From NCBI RefSeq assembly GCF_910592395.1, contig NC_088323.1, forward strand, positions 9,054,001 to 9,118,000: 64,000 nucleotides of DNA, given 5' to 3'. The DNA comes from Lineus longissimus (lineage: Eukaryota > Nemertea > Pilidiophora > Heteronemertea > Lineidae). The stretch's first letter is position 1. Every line of letters begins with the position of its first letter. This document shows, piece by piece, positions 43,335 through 55,763 of the stretch. The notes under the pieces are model-generated. The model made no database searches. It worked only from the letters and a program-made list of their open reading frames with translations, and was not told the origin of the DNA. A program made the position numbers and the translations under genes.

Positions 43335-44179
43335 GGCCCATATGCATAAACATTCTTAGCCCTTAACTTAGTTTTTCACTTAGGGTCGCCTTAGATTTCT
43401 TAACAAAGGAAATTGCATAAGTGGGATGCATATAACCTATTTAAGGTAATACTTATGAACGAATTTATCCTCAGGCCCAAGTTTTTTCCATCTCTCCAAA
43501 CGTGGTCAGTTTCACGATGATACCTTTTATGCAATAGCTCCCAGCCCAAAAAAATTGCTGTCACAAATCAATGTTGGCTAAATATAGGCAGGTGCTTGTA
43601 TAATGATCTCAGCAGAGGTCATCAACACAACAGTAGGCCTAGTAGTATTCTGTTAGGATCATTCACTATCGTGAATTGAATCTGTACTGGCCAATATAGC
43701 TGGGAGCATGGGTTTTCTAAAAAAGAATTGCGACAGGCAACCGAATTGGACCCGACAGGAGAAAGAGATATTACACATTTATTAGTTACGAAGGCGGTTT
43801 TATACGTTATCCGCTACGTTATAAGTTATCATGAGGCATTTGGATCTGGATGTGCGTTCTGTCATTTACACCAACATCATATCTCTAAAGACTCGTTCTC
43901 TTCAAAAATCTCTTTCGACAACAAAACCATAAAAGCTGTTGCTGCCATCCTACCACCTTGGTCGATAACGAGGAAAATATTTGAAAATACTTAGCTAGGT
44001 ATCTACTTAAGGTACCTTAAAAGGTACCTTACGGAAGGGTAAGATTTAAGGAAAATACTTAAGTATTTCCCAAGTTAAGATGTTTGGTGCATATCACTTA
44101 AGATAAGAAGCCTATAAAGATAAAAATACTTAAATCTAAGGATAATTTCACACTTAAGAAGCTTTATGCATACGGGCCC
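43335..44179. repeat. Possible MITE with GGCCCATATGCATAAA ends
   Basis: GGCCCATATGCATAAA at 43335 is inverted, with small changes, at 44163-44179. The interior is rich in CTTAAG/ACTTAA steps and includes the palindrome AAGGTACCTTAAAAGGTACC near 44010. No target duplication could be fixed and no coding function is recognised; a 88-codon open frame (43728-43994) has no known domain. Confidence 0.5.
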
Positions 44180-44895
44180 AAACCGTTTTAAGGATCTTCA
44201 TTTTGTTATGTAATGACAACTACAATTCATGATAGAATATCATTTCTAGCAGCCATTTTGCAATTGACTTCACTCAGTGCTTGAGGAGCACCACACAATA
44301 CCACTCGATAAGCCATCCAGAACGTCCATGTTTCATTTCACTTCAAATGTACCTTATTAATCAGTGGCTGTTCCAGTGTTGCTTCACGCTCAAAAAACAC
44401 ACTTTTTTTCTTGACTTTTTGGGTACATTTCACCAAAAAGTGACGGTATCTTTCATGCCCAATGTTTTAGCCATGACCCATTTATTAAACAAGACGATTT
44501 TCAGCTAAATGCTGGTATTTTTTTCATTGATTTGAAGGCTCCGTAAAAATTCAAATGTCTTTTAATTCGGTTAGGGTAATTATATTTCGTTATTTTCACC
44601 ATAATTGATCATCACCCTATGGAATACACCATCCCTGCAGATATGAAGGGAATCGGATTTTCAGTAGTTTAAATGCATTTGATCAGATTTTCCTGTCATC
44701 ACCTTAATTAGTGAATATACTCTATTCTCCCATTTTATCTGTCCGATTCCTCAACCCGAAAATGAGTGAACAATTTATAAGTTCAATTAATAGAGGTGGG
44801 GGCATGTTCACAAAGTAATGTCCCCGATCATTAATAACGAGTTGTCCACGATGATGTCCTCCTGAATTGAACATGGGTAATCACTACGTAACTAA
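44180..44895. other. Non-coding stretch
   Basis: AT-rich sequence in which I see no gene or repeat structure. Confidence 0.4.
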
Positions 44896-45336
44896 AGCCC
44901 GCAGCACACTAGCCGCCAACTTCGGCGTTCACTGCCGTTTTTTGCCGCAAGCGTTCTGAACGCCTGAAAAATCCCTAGTCTGCTACGAACGGCGTCGGCG
45001 AACGCGCCTTGCCGCGACTTGCCGCAACTAAACGCCAAATATCTAACATGTTTGATTTTTGACGCGTGTCGCCGCGTTTGAACGCAAGAAGAAGCTAGGT
45101 GTGCTCCGGATTGCCGCCTGAATTGGCGTCGGCGGCGAGGCTATGGCCAATCAGTATACGTCTTGATGTCACATGATTTCAAAATGGCAGCCTAAAGTTG
45201 CGGAAAAGACGCTACTGGACGCCGATTCTGAGCAGGTGTGCTCTGACCGGGATCCACTGGCCGCCAACTTCGGCGTCGAGAGGCGTCAGCTGAACGCTTC
45301 TTGTCGCCAAAGTTGGCGGCTAATGTGCTGCGGGCT
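44896..45336. mobile_element. Harbinger-type MITE, 441 bp
   Basis: Terminal inverted repeats start AGCCCGCAGCACACTAGCCG on the left, with a close match inverted on the right (CTAATGTGCTGCGGGCT). They are flanked by TAA and TTA, a TWA-type target with one change. The interior is GC-rich with many GCCGC/GGCG steps. No transposase is inside. Confidence 0.65.
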
Positions 45337-45790
45337 TTATGCCTGGGGAAATCTCTCACAGGGCCTTTACCGGTATGCGTACATTCTCTGTTGTGTCGCA
45401 GCTAAAAATCAGGGTGGTGCAGGGTTTGTCTGCGACAGTTGGGACTTTGACAATAGTAAAGGGTGTTCCAAACCAGTTTTCTCACAAACTATTTAAAGCC
45501 TGAACATTTTTAAAAAAACGAATCTGGTGATCCGATTTCCCGCATGATCAGCCTCGCTTGGGACGGAGTGGCTGTCTCAGATATCCAGAGTGGACGGAAG
45601 CTGAGCGGGCTACTTCCTGACTGGAATGACGATCCAGTGATCCAGTCTCCAGTAGATGAGGAGCTAGTAGAAGATGATGATGATGAGCTTGTTTTTTTCT
45701 ATTGATGAAATCGACTTTGATGATGAATACAACCAGATCATGTTTACAGTGACCATAGTCTTAGGTATTACCGACTTTCCATGCATTCCA
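45337..45790. other. Non-coding, next to pogo-like pseudogene
   Basis: No gene was confidently assigned. A short + strand frame at 45547-45700 reads ISLAWDGVAVSDIQSGRK and ends in an acidic Glu/Asp run. It vaguely resembles a transposase C-terminus, but on the opposite strand to the nearby pogo remains. Confidence 0.3.
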
Positions 45791-45799
45791 CACAGCACA

Positions 45800-47481
45800 A
45801 AGATGGCATTTTAAACTGCGGTTCACTGTTAAGTTCAATGGTTGAAGGATGGAGGTCATTTGGCCTGGAATAAAGGAATCCTGTCCGTTCTCACGTGGAA
45901 TTTCTTCCCGAAAAAGATGATGCAGTTGGGCATGCAGTTACTCGCACGTTCTGGGGAGCATGGTCTCACAGATCTCCAACCACGTGGCCTTCGGGACCCA
46001 GACCCCTGAAGTTGATCTCATCAGGTAGTTTCCGCGCATCACTTGTTATTGCCAGTGTGACTGTGCAGCCGATTTTTCCATTCCCTCTTGAGGTTCGAAT
46101 ATTGATGGAAGCGGATCATTTTGTTGACATTGTCGTTCTGGGCACCATGTCGAAATTAACGAAAGGTTCGTCCATGTTGATCACGAAATGGAAAGCTCCA
46201 TTCCTGATGATGTGGTGTCTTTCACGACGATAGTCGGCCGCAATTTCCAGTGCATTGTCGGGGATGGTTCGTGTATCCTTATTCCTCCTTCTATAGGTTA
46301 TCCTTTTTCTGAACAGAAACTCAGATCCCAAACCTCGGGAGGTAAATTTGTCGGAAGAAAACAAAACATGTGCGATGGGCCACGATGAGGCAAAGCAAAA
46401 GATTAGAGATTCCAAGGGTGGAGAGGTGACACAGTTAATGAGTGAAGTCGTGTTTTCCTTCGCATGAAACCTTGCAGCCAGTGAGCTGATGTTCAAAAAT
46501 GTTGATGGCGCTGTCTTTGTGCCCTCTGTTCCTCCGTCAGGGTATCCAACAATCGTCTGTGTTCTCTGGTGGCTTGAGACTGGAGATCACCCCCAGAAAC
46601 TGGAATTCCAAGCTGGCAGCGCTCAATAAACCAGTCAAACAGCTGGTTTTCCATCTCTGGCTAAACTGCTGAAAGAGACAGAACGCATAAGGAGAGGGTT
46701 ACATGTATGTGCTTAAAGTCCCTTTGAAATTGGATGGTTCAGAAAAGTTGTGGAAATGCTGAAACAGTAATCATTATGGGGATCCTAAGTCTTGACTTAC
46801 GATTAAAAGTTCGCAAATTCCTGACAAAATTGGGTTACCTTGTTGATCAGTTCCACTCTGCCGGATCCTTCGCCGTATCTGTTCATGTTGGGTTGAACGG
46901 TCGCGGCATTCCGCCATCTCTTCGTATTAATCTAGCCACCTTCCGAATGTCCTCGGGTGGATGCGGTGATGTTGTGCAAAGGACGTTCTTGACCGGGCAT
47001 GGGCAATGCCCATAGCATGGTGGAGCCTAAAGGTGTCAACGTAGTCCAGACGTTGATTTAAACTACATCCATGAAGATACCTCCTTTCATGTCTTTCGTT
47101 CACAGCACCATCATTGCCACCATCGCTACTGCCTTCACTATCATCATCACCACGTCCACAATCACTACTGCCTCCATCATCATCATCACCACGGTCACCG
47201 TCAGTACTGCCTCCATCATCATCACCACGGCCACCATCGCTACTGCCTCCATTATCATCACCACGGTCAACATCACTACTGCCTCCATCATCATCACCAC
47301 GGCCACCGTTACTACTGCCTCCATCATCATCACCACGGCCACCGTCACTACTGCCTCCATCATCATCACCACGGTCACCATCACTACTGCCCCCACCATC
47401 ATCACCACAGTCACCATCGCTACTGCCTCCATTATCACCACCACGGTCACCATAACCATTTCTCTCGTCAACATTATCCAT
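45800..47481 (-). pseudogene. Second pogo/CENP-B-like transposase, broken
   Basis: Remains of a pogo-type transposase lie on the - strand. A plausible start at 47479-47481 (MDNVDERNG) leads into an acidic Gly/Ser/Asp repeat and then a helix-turn-helix (SLNQRLDYV, ending PRTFGRWLD) near 46927. A CENP-B-type HTH (ENQLFDWFIERC) is near 46650 and further N-terminal-domain sequence is in the 46116-46496 frame. The first catalytic Asp is in NMDEPFVNFDM near 46150. GCTVTLAIT and KLPDEINF follow near 46060, and the SILQPLNL block is near 45850. Several frameshifts and stops make it a dead copy. I could not define terminal repeats. Confidence 0.65.
47130..47455. repeat. 36-bp coding minisatellite
   Basis: About nine tandem units of 36 bp (TACTGCCTCC, then ATCATCATCACCACGG, then variable bases) each encode a 12-residue Asp/Gly/Ser-rich repeat (GGSSDGGRGDDD type) on the - strand. 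They fall inside the acidic N-terminal part of the pogo-like transposase. Units differ by a few bases, and indels keep the frame. Confidence 0.8.
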
Positions 47482-47613
47482 TCCAGACACACCCCACCAC
47501 CAAAAAACAAAGAATCCAAAATCGTAACATCTTGACAGAAATCGAACTACAGATGTCAAATCACAACTAAGAGGGAGCTGCGCCAACACCGAGGTGTACA
47601 ACTTGCATGACAT

Positions 47614-50600
47614 GATTTGTTATGTCACTTTCTCCATTGATCATTTGAGCCCTTACCCCATCCATATCACTCTAGTATCTTAAAAGTAACGCCTGCTTAC
47701 ACGAGGTGATTAAACATGTATGATTTCTATGCTCAAACATAAGAGAGCATGCATAATGTAGGTCCTGTGCGACATGTCTTCATGCATTTGTCCGATTACA
47801 GAGCGATTACTTAAGTCTAGCCATGAGGATATTATTTTTTATGGTCACGTCGGTCCATACATTCACCAATAAGGGAACATTTGTGCAGTTTTGTTTTCAT
47901 GCAGCCATATCTCCCACGTCAGCACCATCGATCCAGGGCGTTGGAAGACCTGCCTTGAATAATATTGCTTCCCGGTGACCACGTGTGACCTTCAGGGATA
48001 ATAGCGAGGATTAGAGCCATTCCGACTCCCACTCCGACTGAGCTCCATCATCATGGAGTCGAAATTGTGCTGATATCACTAAAATTCGCTCTCTCTAATA
48101 TCATAATTGGCGAACTCAATCACGTCACTTCATGAAATATATCGAGACAAGCAAATTTCGATAACGGATTAATGAGGATTTAATTGTCGAAGTGAATTTT
48201 CAAAATACATTTGTATTTGTATCACAAATCACAAATCATTGATTCGAAAGAAAAATCCGTTAGCCTCTTTCTTTTTGAAGAACTGAGAGTTTTGAAAACT
48301 CAATCGAGAGACTTAGGTTGTGATGAAATGTAGCGATTTGCATGGCACGAGCGTATATATCAAATTCACTTCTGTAAGAAATACATACACTGATCTCCAG
48401 CCAGTGGTTACCCTAAACATTTGCGCCGGACACAACAACTGAGACCAAGTAAGTTCTAGTTTTATGGAGCCACATGTTATTCGCAAAAACATTTATCAAA
48501 GGTATAAAGTACACCAACCATTTACCATGCGAAAAAATAATTAGGCATATCGCGCTTCACTTGGATAACATCTTGCCAAAAGTAAATCGGCTTTAAAGTA
48601 ACTGATGATGTCATCGTTTACTGAAAGCCATTGTGCAAATTGTCCGGTGAGCGGAGCCTGGTGTAAAATCGGAAGAACATTTTTATCTCTCAAATTTTAG
48701 TGACTGGAAAATAGGACTTTTAGAATTGAAAATCAAACGGCGCGGATTTTGATGGAATTATGGCAACACTCGGATCCAATTTCGAAGCACAGTTAGCCTC
48801 TTTCCCGATCAACGCCTCTAATGCCGGTGTAATGTTTTTGAGTGTTTCTATTTTTGAGTGTTTCCCCTCATTGTTTGGGAACGCTAAAAGATAGATTGAC
48901 AAGTGTTTCCCCCTATTGAAAAGTTATGGTCTCTCTAGCTGCCTATTGTTTGGAAACAATGACACATGGGAAACAACCACAGATGTCACACCGGCACTCC
49001 GTTGATGTGGCTCTGTTGGCGGGGAAAACGGCCTACCTGATGTCGAAAACAATCGTTTTCCCCCACAACACCAGTTGCGCTGATCAGAATAAAGGTGAAT
49101 CACAATACCAGCATGTTTGTCACCTCTCTGATCTGGCGTCCCTAATAGTTCTGATGTGACACACTAATCCAATAGATCGCGATGGCATGATAACTGTAGT
49201 TCTAACAAGGTAACGTTCAATCAAAACAACACAACTAGCATCAATAATTGTATTTGGTAATGATGCAAAGAAAACAATGCATGATATTTTGACATCGATT
49301 GCTTTGAAAATCGATATCATGGAATAAAATACTGCCACATACGCGCCATATTATTGTAGTTACGTTGCTATTAGGCTTCAGATCATTGATCCTGAAGATA
49401 GAGAATTTCAGGCATGGCTGACCCTTCATAAAGGAGTGGTTACAACTATAGATACATTTATTTTCAAAATCGAACCTTCAAAGTCGCTACATCTTCTATG
49501 GAGAGTGAGGTGGGCCGTAGGGGCCTCATCAAATTGGCCCAACATATCGACTGCAACGGGATGGTCTGGGACGTCATACCTTCGGGGCGACTGGTGGATG
49601 ATATATGACCGCGCTATTCCGAACGAGACTTTCCGATCTGTGTACATTTATTTGTTAGTGAATTCGGCAATGTTTTTGTATTCTTGGTGGTGGTGGTGTA
49701 TAGTAGTTCTTGCAACGGTTATGGGTATGATTCTGTTCAATTTTCTTTCATTCATTACCGCCAATCTGCACTAGAGAGAAAAATGATTATCACCGACTGA
49801 GATGCTACACCATGTACACTATCTCCCGGCGCAGATGTAGTAGTGTAATGGGATGGCCCGCTCACCCTGCACTTGGAATGGCCGCCATTGAATCTGAATG
49901 TGCTGAAATCGCACATCCGCGTAACTATTGGACATGTTCGACTGTTCATGTTTTTTCTATTCAAAAATTCAAAACATGTTGTGAGGTTAAATGGGAAAAT
50001 GATAGCCCCTTTTCACCTATAACTTAAGTTACGCAAGATATTTCCCCGTAGAATCACAAAAACCGGCGTGGATCTTGTAGTGTCACCTCTCCCAATAACA
50101 TTGTTTGAAATTCAGAGCAGTTTATCTGAAAGAATGTTTCTAAGAGACAATACAAGACATGTGGTCAGGGGCTACAATAACCCCGTGGCTTTGGTCATGT
50201 AAGAACCCAATTATAGTTGGAATAACTTTTATGGTAATGCAATGTATGTGCCATGAGAAATGTTGCTATCTAGTCAGTGGTGTGGATTTAACTAGAGACA
50301 CCAGTAACTTATTTTATTTCGAAATAATGTTAGATAAACTAGTACGAATCATCAAATGTATCATTGTTGAAATATAAATGGTTACCATTGTATCTATTGT
50401 ATCTAAATCATATAGATTTATGATCAAATAATAAAACTCAGGTATAAGGATTGAGAAACCTGGCATATTCATGATTAATGACGGGACATAATTTTAGGGT
50501 CTTCAAATACCCCGAACCACCGGGCTACAAATACCCCGAGGTGACCTCGGTCAGAAAAGTTTATCTGAAAAAAAATACTTTTAATAATGACATAAAATGT

Positions 50601-51485
50601 CGCATACAAAATTATCTGCACACAAAACTGATCACCTGAACCACGTTTCAAAAATATCGATGCTCTGTAAAGTCATTTTAATAGTGAAAGGAGTAACATT
50701 TTAATAGTGAAAGGAGTAACAATATCCTCAATAGGAACATTACTACTAGTTCTGGTATCATTATGTATGTTAGCTCCTACAGTGGTAGTAACAGGAGGAT
50801 CCTTAACTTTTTCAACATTAGTCTTAACCTTTATTTTCTTAACACTGTCTCCTTACATTATGGGTGCTACTATCTTCTTTTTATTGATATCGTTAATACC
50901 AGGTTTAGCATTACTTGGAGCTATCAAGATGTTATTATTGTAGTTATCTATCTTACCTACATCTAGAACCATATCTGACCCTATGATGTACAGGCCAGGT
51001 CCTAATAACAAAATCTAAATCCTGCTAAGGAAAGTGCATGCTAGATTATTCGGTTTTGTATTGGAATTAAGGCACCTTTATGGGGAAAAACACTTGTGTT
51101 TCTCCCAATTGATTGATTTTGGCCCTTTTTTCTACAACAATCGTAGAAATCGTGGATCGCACTTTACTTATGCTGTAATGAAACCTGGACATCAAGAAGT
51201 GCAAAAATCAAACCAAAAGACTTTGACAAGGAAGAATAAAGATACAAGCTGAAACATTCGAATAACGCATTCTTTCAATATTAATTACCAACGTCATGTA
51301 TCCTGTGAACAGAGCTGTAGGCAATAAAAATATATTGGTCGAATTATTTCCACCAATTCTCTCTTACTTACTAAGTCGAGGGCAGAATCTCATTTCAAAG
51401 ACGATCGCCCACTTTAAACGAGACGGTTATGCTTATTGCATGTGTAAATTCACCTAAAAGACATTGTGGAGTATGAAAAGTCATA
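47614..51485. other. Mostly non-coding stretch
   Basis: No gene was assigned. Structures seen: a relative of the dispersed GGCTGACCC repeat at about 49413-49448, and a 23-bp perfect tandem duplication (50674-50696 and 50697-50719). Several 60-110-codon frames, including hydrophobic ones at 49436-49774 and 50707-50943, have no recognisable domain. I would not call them genes. Confidence 0.4.
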
Positions 51486-52349
51486 AGAGAAAAGATATCA
51501 ATGAATTTCTTCATAAAACAAAGTCGAGAAGTGGAATGGTTCGATGTCTAGTCAAGCTTAGACGTTTAGATTTAAACCAGATTCCACTTTGAGGAAGTTT
51601 CATAATATCAACATTATGAGAGAAATTAATGATAACGGTCTGAAATAGTGCATCCCCTCGGAGCTGTGCAATATCAGTAGTCTCACCTTCTTAAACATGT
51701 TGGTCCCGTCTTTATACAGACGAAAGATCTTAACCAGTGTATGAACGAAATGTTCTTTAACAAATACATGTACTATGGAATGTTTGCCACCCAGGATGTT
51801 GGTTGATGGTCTGAAAAAGGTTGTGTGATACAATACATGCAAATCTAAACCGTGTTACATGTACATGTGGATGTGTAGTCACTAAACGAGTTACTTGCAT
51901 TAACTAAGATAAGCTGAGAGTTGCCAGTTATGAAAACTTTTTTGATGAGATACAATTATGATGTGCTAAGTTGCATGGCCAATGAACTCTCCCAAGCATC
52001 CTAAGATATTTAACAAAAACAGTCTGATTTTTCAACTGATCCATTTTGTCACCCGCATAATATCGCAGCATCAAAAAGCACATTTTAGAATTTAGATCAA
52101 CATATTTACGTAAAAAAACAAAACTGTTTGCATTAAACGTTGTGTGTGAACTAATGGTATGTGATTCTCGGGATAAAAGTAAAAGTGAGGACTTTTCAAC
52201 CGTCCTCGAAACTGTGATTTTAGCTTCCGCTCTTACCGAGCCAATCAAGCTCCCTATTATTATGTACATTTCAAAGTGCTCTGCTGCGGGTTTCTCCTAT
52301 TCAGCAAATGAGGGTTTTAATTTGTTCACGCAGAATACGTGTCTTTTCC

Positions 52350-53447
52350 TCACACAATAAATACTTTTGCGGTCAACGGTTTACTGTCACCATATTTTGG
52401 CCAGGCGATTATTTGTTCATTCGCACCAAGAATAAGCATGTGATGTGAGACAAACTTGGCATCTAAGGTCATCAATAACGTAGGCCAGGCATCCACATTA
52501 GATTGTTCAAGGCATGGCCCCAAATTAAACATAAAAAGAAATATAGCATGTTTCTTAGCGTGAAACTTGTAGCTCTCCTTTGGGCTATAAACCATGTTGG
52601 TGACAAACTTCGACCGATGAACCTCAACGACAACGTTATTATATCCAAAGAAGGACACAATTGGAGAGTCTCCCATTTTTCTGAAGAAATCATCACGAAA
52701 GATAATCGACGTGGACGTATTATGCTCGTACGGTTTTTCTAAGATAGTGATGGAGTCTGTTCTGACTGATGATTTATAGAGAAAACCATTTAAATCACAC
52801 CCGATATCTTCTAACATTATGTTATCAATATTAAGCGATTTATCTCTGTCGGCTTCAGACATCAGAGAGTAACGCATCCCTTCTAGGCTTTTAACAAACT
52901 GAAGTTTAAGAACGAACCCTACGTTTACTATTTTATACCAATCTAACCAAGACATAGATTGGGTTTTTTTCCTGTTCTTGTGCTTCAGAAATTTGCATCG
53001 AAAGGTCAACTCTAAGAAAACATTCTCACCACATGAAACCATTTTGAAATAATCGAACTTCGAATTTTTTGGACCGACACTTTTCGTTAGTTCATCATAT
53101 GGCAGAATCAACTTTTGGTGATTACCATTTCCATTCAAATCGAATCGAAATGCTCGAAACTTTGCAAAGGCACTTTTCCGTCCACGAGGGGTGCTTACAC
53201 CTATGACACCATCGCCATATTCGCCAGCAATGTATGTGAGTTCGTTAAAATGAAAATGAGATATCATTTTAAAATCTCCACTATCATCTTGGCTGAAGAC
53301 GTAGACGTTACGGTGAGGACTCAAGGCGTAATGAAAAACAGCCACTGTGACTATGACATTTTTCCATGTGTGGTAAAAGACTGATTGCGTCCACGGTGGG
53401 AACTGACCATAGATCCTTACATCACGGTACGACCGATAGTTGCCCCT
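52350..53447 (-). CDS. PAN-type secreted protein, exon 2, copy B
   Basis: This last coding exon, 365 residues plus stop, is the paralogue of 27569-28663. The same acceptor (CTAGCAG on the - strand) precedes the same phase 0 reading beginning Arg-Gly-Asn-Tyr. There is no frameshift or stop over 1.1 kb. It differs from copy A at roughly 47 of 331 compared residues plus one extra codon. The domain is unknown to me. Conserved blocks between copies include MISHFHFNELTYIAGEYG, KMVSCGENVFLEL and KPYEHNTSTSIIF. Exon 1 is at 55764-56096. Confidence 0.7.
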   Translation of the reverse strand, partial: RGNYRSYRDVRIYGQFPPWTQSVFYHTWKNVIVTVAVFHYALSPHRNVYVFSQDDSGDFKMISHFHFNELTYIAGEYGDGVIGVSTPRGRKSAFAKFRAFRFDLNGNGNHQKLILPYDELTKSVGPKNSKFDYFKMVSCGENVFLELTFRCKFLKHKNRKKTQSMSWLDWYKIVNVGFVLKLQFVKSLEGMRYSLMSEADRDKSLNIDNIMLEDIGCDLNGFLYKSSVRTDSITILEKPYEHNTSTSIIFRDDFFRKMGDSPIVSFFGYNNVVVEVHRSKFVTNMVYSPKESYKFHAKKHAIFLFMFNLGPCLEQSNVDAWPTLLMTLDAKFVSHHMLILGANEQIIAWPKYGDSKPLTAKVFIV

Positions 53448-55763
53448 CTGCTAGTTCGGCGGTAGAAAATTGAGTACGCAATTTGAAACCGTACTAACCC
53501 AATCCGAGGGTCGCTCACTTCGGCCGAGCGCAAGGTGAGGCCCCACAGTACCAAAAAGAAAGCTGTGGCGCTTATTACTCTCGCTTAGTAATTGAAACGC
53601 TATTAAACAGTGAATATGAGAATATCCATATTCATTATATGATAATTAGCTGTAAGTTTGCCACGTTTGTCTTCTCCCAAACAGAGCGGTCGTGGAAAGG
53701 TCCTTTAAACAATGATGCATGTCATTTATTCGTGCATATTGTTTTTTCCTAAATGCTTGATATTTATTGCGTTTTAAACGTTTGATACCTACGCAATAAA
53801 TATTTGTATTATTCCATGAGTATCCACGTGTTGATATGAAAACATCAATATCCTTATACTGTTTTTGTAGGCTGTTTCCACTAAATAGGCGCCTTGGCCG
53901 GTTTCGAATTTCGAATTTCAAGTGCGCTTTCTGGGCTTTGACGTTCCAACTCACGCTCCGACTATATCTCCGCGGTTGAATTACATTTACAGTTATCTGG
54001 TAATATATTCAGTTAATCAACGCAAGTTTTCATAGTGATATTCCATCTGTAGTAGTTTTTTTTATATTCCGAAATTGGATCGGTGCAAAATATTGACACA
54101 ACGAAGTGGTTTCCGAGTTGCTGACAACGACTTGGAATACCACTTTATTATTATACGCCTGCGGCACATGTCTGGAATTCCAAAGTAATTTTGTGGAGGT
54201 CCACGTATTTATCACTGTGGCAAGTTTTAATTCGAAGCTCGCGCATAGTGTTGGCAGTTTTATTCTATTGTGTATATTTCATAGGCATCGCATCGTTCAA
54301 TTGCACGAGTCATATAAGTCACGCGACTGTCGAAACAAATTCTAACAATGATGGACGCGTATGGCAAGCGGAGTGTCCAGTAATTACAAAAACCTAGATT
54401 TATTTTTTAAAAACTGTTTTTTTACCTAATAAACTGAGTTTATTTGGAAAAAATATAGTTTTTTTTAAAACAACCTTGTTTATTAGCTAATAAACCGAGT
54501 TTCTTTAATAAAACCAAGTTTTTTTACTTTCTTTCCTAATAAAGTAGGGTTTTTAACAGAAACTAACATTTTATGCTAAAAAAACAGGTTTTTTACCTAA
54601 AAACTTGTTTTTTTACCACATAATCGTATAAGATATAAGTTTCTGTACAGAAATGTCCATTTATTCAATAAAACAAGGTTTATTACCAAAACAATCTAGT
54701 TTATTTTAAAAAACTATGTTAATTACTCATAAACCTAGTTTTTTTTTAAAAACCTGGTTTATTAGGAAACTTACATTTTTAAACCTCGATCCTACCTACA
54801 TTTAGTTATCTGGGATGAGGTTAGGGTCTCACTAACTAGTTTACAGAGTGCAGTGCAGTGCAGCATTAGTACCACGTGGTGCCGAGGTTGCCCATCCTCG
54901 TCCCGATAACATCGCGGATTGGTGTACATGGGGCGAGGTAGAAAATACAAGTTTCTCGATAGAAAGTAGGTTTTTGCACGCCGTTTGTCCAGTTATTCAA
55001 AATAACCTACATTTTTACAATAAAACCAGGTTTTATTGCAAAAACGAAGTTGTTTTGTATAAAACCGAGTTTGTTACGTAAAAAGGTAGGTTTATCAGCC
55101 ATTTGTCCAGTTATTGTTAAGAAACCAAGGTTTTTTTTCTATAAAACTAAGTTTATTACCACTAGATGAAAATCTTATATCATTGGGAATAACACCAAAT
55201 TTATTTGTTAAACTTGACATTTGGTGGATAGAAACAAGGTTTATTAGGTAAAAAACTGGTTTTATTAAAGAAACTCGGTTTTTTAGGAAAAAAACAAGGT
55301 TGCTTTAAAAGAAACCTATATTTTTTCCAAATAAACTTAGTTTATTAGGTAAAAAACCAAGCTTTTTGAATAAATCTAGGTTTTTTTAATTACTGGACAC
55401 TCTGCTTGCCATAGACGCGTTGCGCGGAGGATGGAGATCGTTCCATAGAACGAGTCATTCAAAAAAATTGTTTGCAAACAAATTGTAGTTAAACCTAACA
55501 TACTTGATAACACTAAATATGCTGTTTGAGGTTGACTGGCCTCATTTGCCCTGGTACATGTAGGCAATCAGTCCTGGACAAAGAAAATTATTATATCAAA
55601 CCGTGAAGTACACGGGATCGTCAGTCAGGCAAAAGGACAGAGAAGGACAGAATTAAGAGCACCGCCGTAACGGCGTTTAAGTGGCTGTGCACGTAGTAAC
55701 CACAGCAAATAATGTCTTTATTGCAAAATCGGTTGCGAATATGAAAACTGAAATATTGCCCAC
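53448..55763 (-). other. Intron of PAN-type gene, copy B
   Basis: This 2316-nt intron (donor CAG|GTGGGC, acceptor CTAGCAG) contains the 1.05-kb AAAC/GTTT element at 54361-55413. The remainder is similar to the copy A intron. Confidence 0.6.
54361..55413. mobile_element. 1.05-kb TIR element filled with AAAC..GTTT quasi-palindromes
   Basis: Terminal inverted repeats of about 25 bp start ATGGCAAGC and include GAGTGTCCAGTAATTA. They are flanked by the 7-bp direct repeat GACGCGT (54354-54360 and 55414-55420; 8 bp with one mismatch), suggesting hAT-like transposition. The interior is two arrays of about 20-30-bp units in which AAAC and GTTT face each other around 2-4 variable bases, separated by T- or A-runs (for example AATAAACCGAGTTTCTTT). 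Between them lies a unique core (about 54785-54990). No coding potential is seen. Copy A lacks it. I do not know this family. Confidence 0.7.

Noticed and set aside
43728-43994. 88-codon ORF inside the GGCCCATATGCATAAA element
   Set aside because: No domain recognised; surrounding sequence is repetitive and AT-rich.
45547-45700. Possible transposase C-terminus on the + strand
   Set aside because: It is on the opposite strand to the pogo remains, short, and has no catalytic motif.
47130-47455. CRISPR-like array of 36-bp units
   Set aside because: Units are contiguous without unique spacers, and the setting is an animal transposase gene.
47071-47535. Long + strand Thr/Ile- or Pro/Ser-repeat ORFs
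   Set aside because: They are the reverse-strand shadow of the 36-bp minisatellite that encodes the acidic repeat on the - strand.
49436-49774. 112-codon + ORF with a hydrophobic C-terminal half
   Set aside because: No recognised family and the start is weak; likely chance in non-coding DNA.
50707-50943. 78-codon very hydrophobic ORF
   Set aside because: It arises in T-rich sequence beside a tandem duplication; no homology recognised and no gene context.
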